Origin: an uncultured beta proteobacterium
GTDB lineage: Bacteria > Pseudomonadota > Gammaproteobacteria > Burkholderiales > Burkholderiaceae_C
DNA: 6,084 nt
Assembly (NCBI GenBank): GCA_903927495.1
Contig: CAIYNH010000870.1
Coordinates: 1 to 6,084, forward strand
Direction: 5' to 3'
Under the pieces are notes generated by a model, which saw nothing but the letters and a program-made list of their open reading frames with translations, was not told the origin of the DNA and searched no databases. A program made the translations under genes and the position numbers. Below, piece after piece: positions 5,831 to 6,084 of this stretch (its first letter is position 1; each line of letters opens with the position of its first letter).

Positions 5831-6084
5831 GCACGGCTGGCGCGTTTGCGGTCGCTTTCTTTCAAGTGGCGCTTGCGCAAACGAACCGATTTGGGGGTGA
5901 TTTCGACCAGTTCATCTTCCTCGATGAACTCAACGCCATATTCCAGCGTCAACTCAATCGGTGGCGTAATCTTGATCGCATCTTCTTTGCCCGACACGCG
6001 GAAGTTGGTCAACTGTTTGGTTCGTGTGGCGTTGACTACCAGGTCGTTGTCGCGACTATGAATGCCCACAATCATGCCTTCATA
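5827..6084 (-). CDS. typA: Ribosome-associated GTPase TypA/BipA, C-terminal end only
   Basis: The frame enters from the right edge and covers the last 85 residues plus a TGA stop. The visible sequence YEGMIVGIHSRDNDLVVN, TRTKQLTNFR, IELTLEYGVEFIEEDELVEITP and SVRLRKRHLKESDRKRASRA is highly characteristic of the BipA/TypA C-terminal domain, which contacts the ribosome and A-site tRNA. The whole protein is a translational GTPase of roughly 600 residues involved in 50S assembly and in stress or cold adaptation; its GTPase domains lie beyond the window. The ATG at 6075 is internal, because the family motif YEGM continues upstream in frame. The stop overlaps the next gene's GTG by four bases. Confidence 0.97.
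   Translation of the reverse strand, partial: YEGMIVGIHSRDNDLVVNATRTKQLTNFRVSGKEDAIKITPPIELTLEYGVEFIEEDELVEITPKSVRLRKRHLKESDRKRASRA

Noticed and set aside
1..6084. CRISPR array, tRNA, rRNA, prophage or transposase genes
   Set aside because: No regularly spaced repeats outside the propeller gene, no cloverleaf-like sequence and no transposase or phage protein frames were seen.

Overview
The window looks like chromosomal DNA of a Burkholderiales bacterium, most likely Comamonadaceae and near Rhodoferax or Polaromonas. The evidence is the protein style (BipA/TypA tail, MurJ, SirB1), the moderately GC-rich codon use, and two stretches carrying an ATAGCTGnnnnCGCA core that resembles short dispersed elements I recall from that family. 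This placement rests on recognition, not on a search.

Layout. Positions 1-1440 (+) hold the 3' part of a large repeat protein: the last blade of one beta-propeller, an IPT/TIG domain, then a complete-looking six-bladed NHL-type propeller. Positions 1441-2018 have no credible gene; they contain a 73-bp segment bounded by 11-bp inverted repeats and, at the right edge, a strong dyad. The rest is a tightly packed leftward (-) gene cluster. Read in transcription order it is: typA/bipA (only its C-terminal end, running in from the right edge), an EamA/DMT-family exporter overlapping typA by 4 bases, the lipid II flippase murJ, a SirB1-family transglutaminase-like/TPR protein, and a decayed remnant of a fumarylacetoacetate hydrolase (FAH)-family gene. 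The + gene and the - cluster are convergent.

How the genes relate. The leftward genes are spaced or overlapped like an operon (4-base overlap, 19-base gap, 10-base gap, then direct abutment), and two starts appear to be GTG. They do not form one pathway: typA acts in ribosome assembly and translation, murJ in peptidoglycan precursor export, the EamA protein in unknown small-molecule export, and SirB1 has no established role. The propeller protein is probably exported, but its N-terminus lies outside the window.

Most notable observations. (a) The last transmembrane helix of MurJ is encoded by a run of codons unlike the rest of the gene, and the run resembles the dispersed repeat element. (b) An FAH-family pseudogene lies in the same frame immediately after the SirB1 stop codon, as if a deletion joined them. 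(c) A 12-bp perfect dyad spans the end of that pseudogene. I found no clear new defence, mobile or RNA system here.
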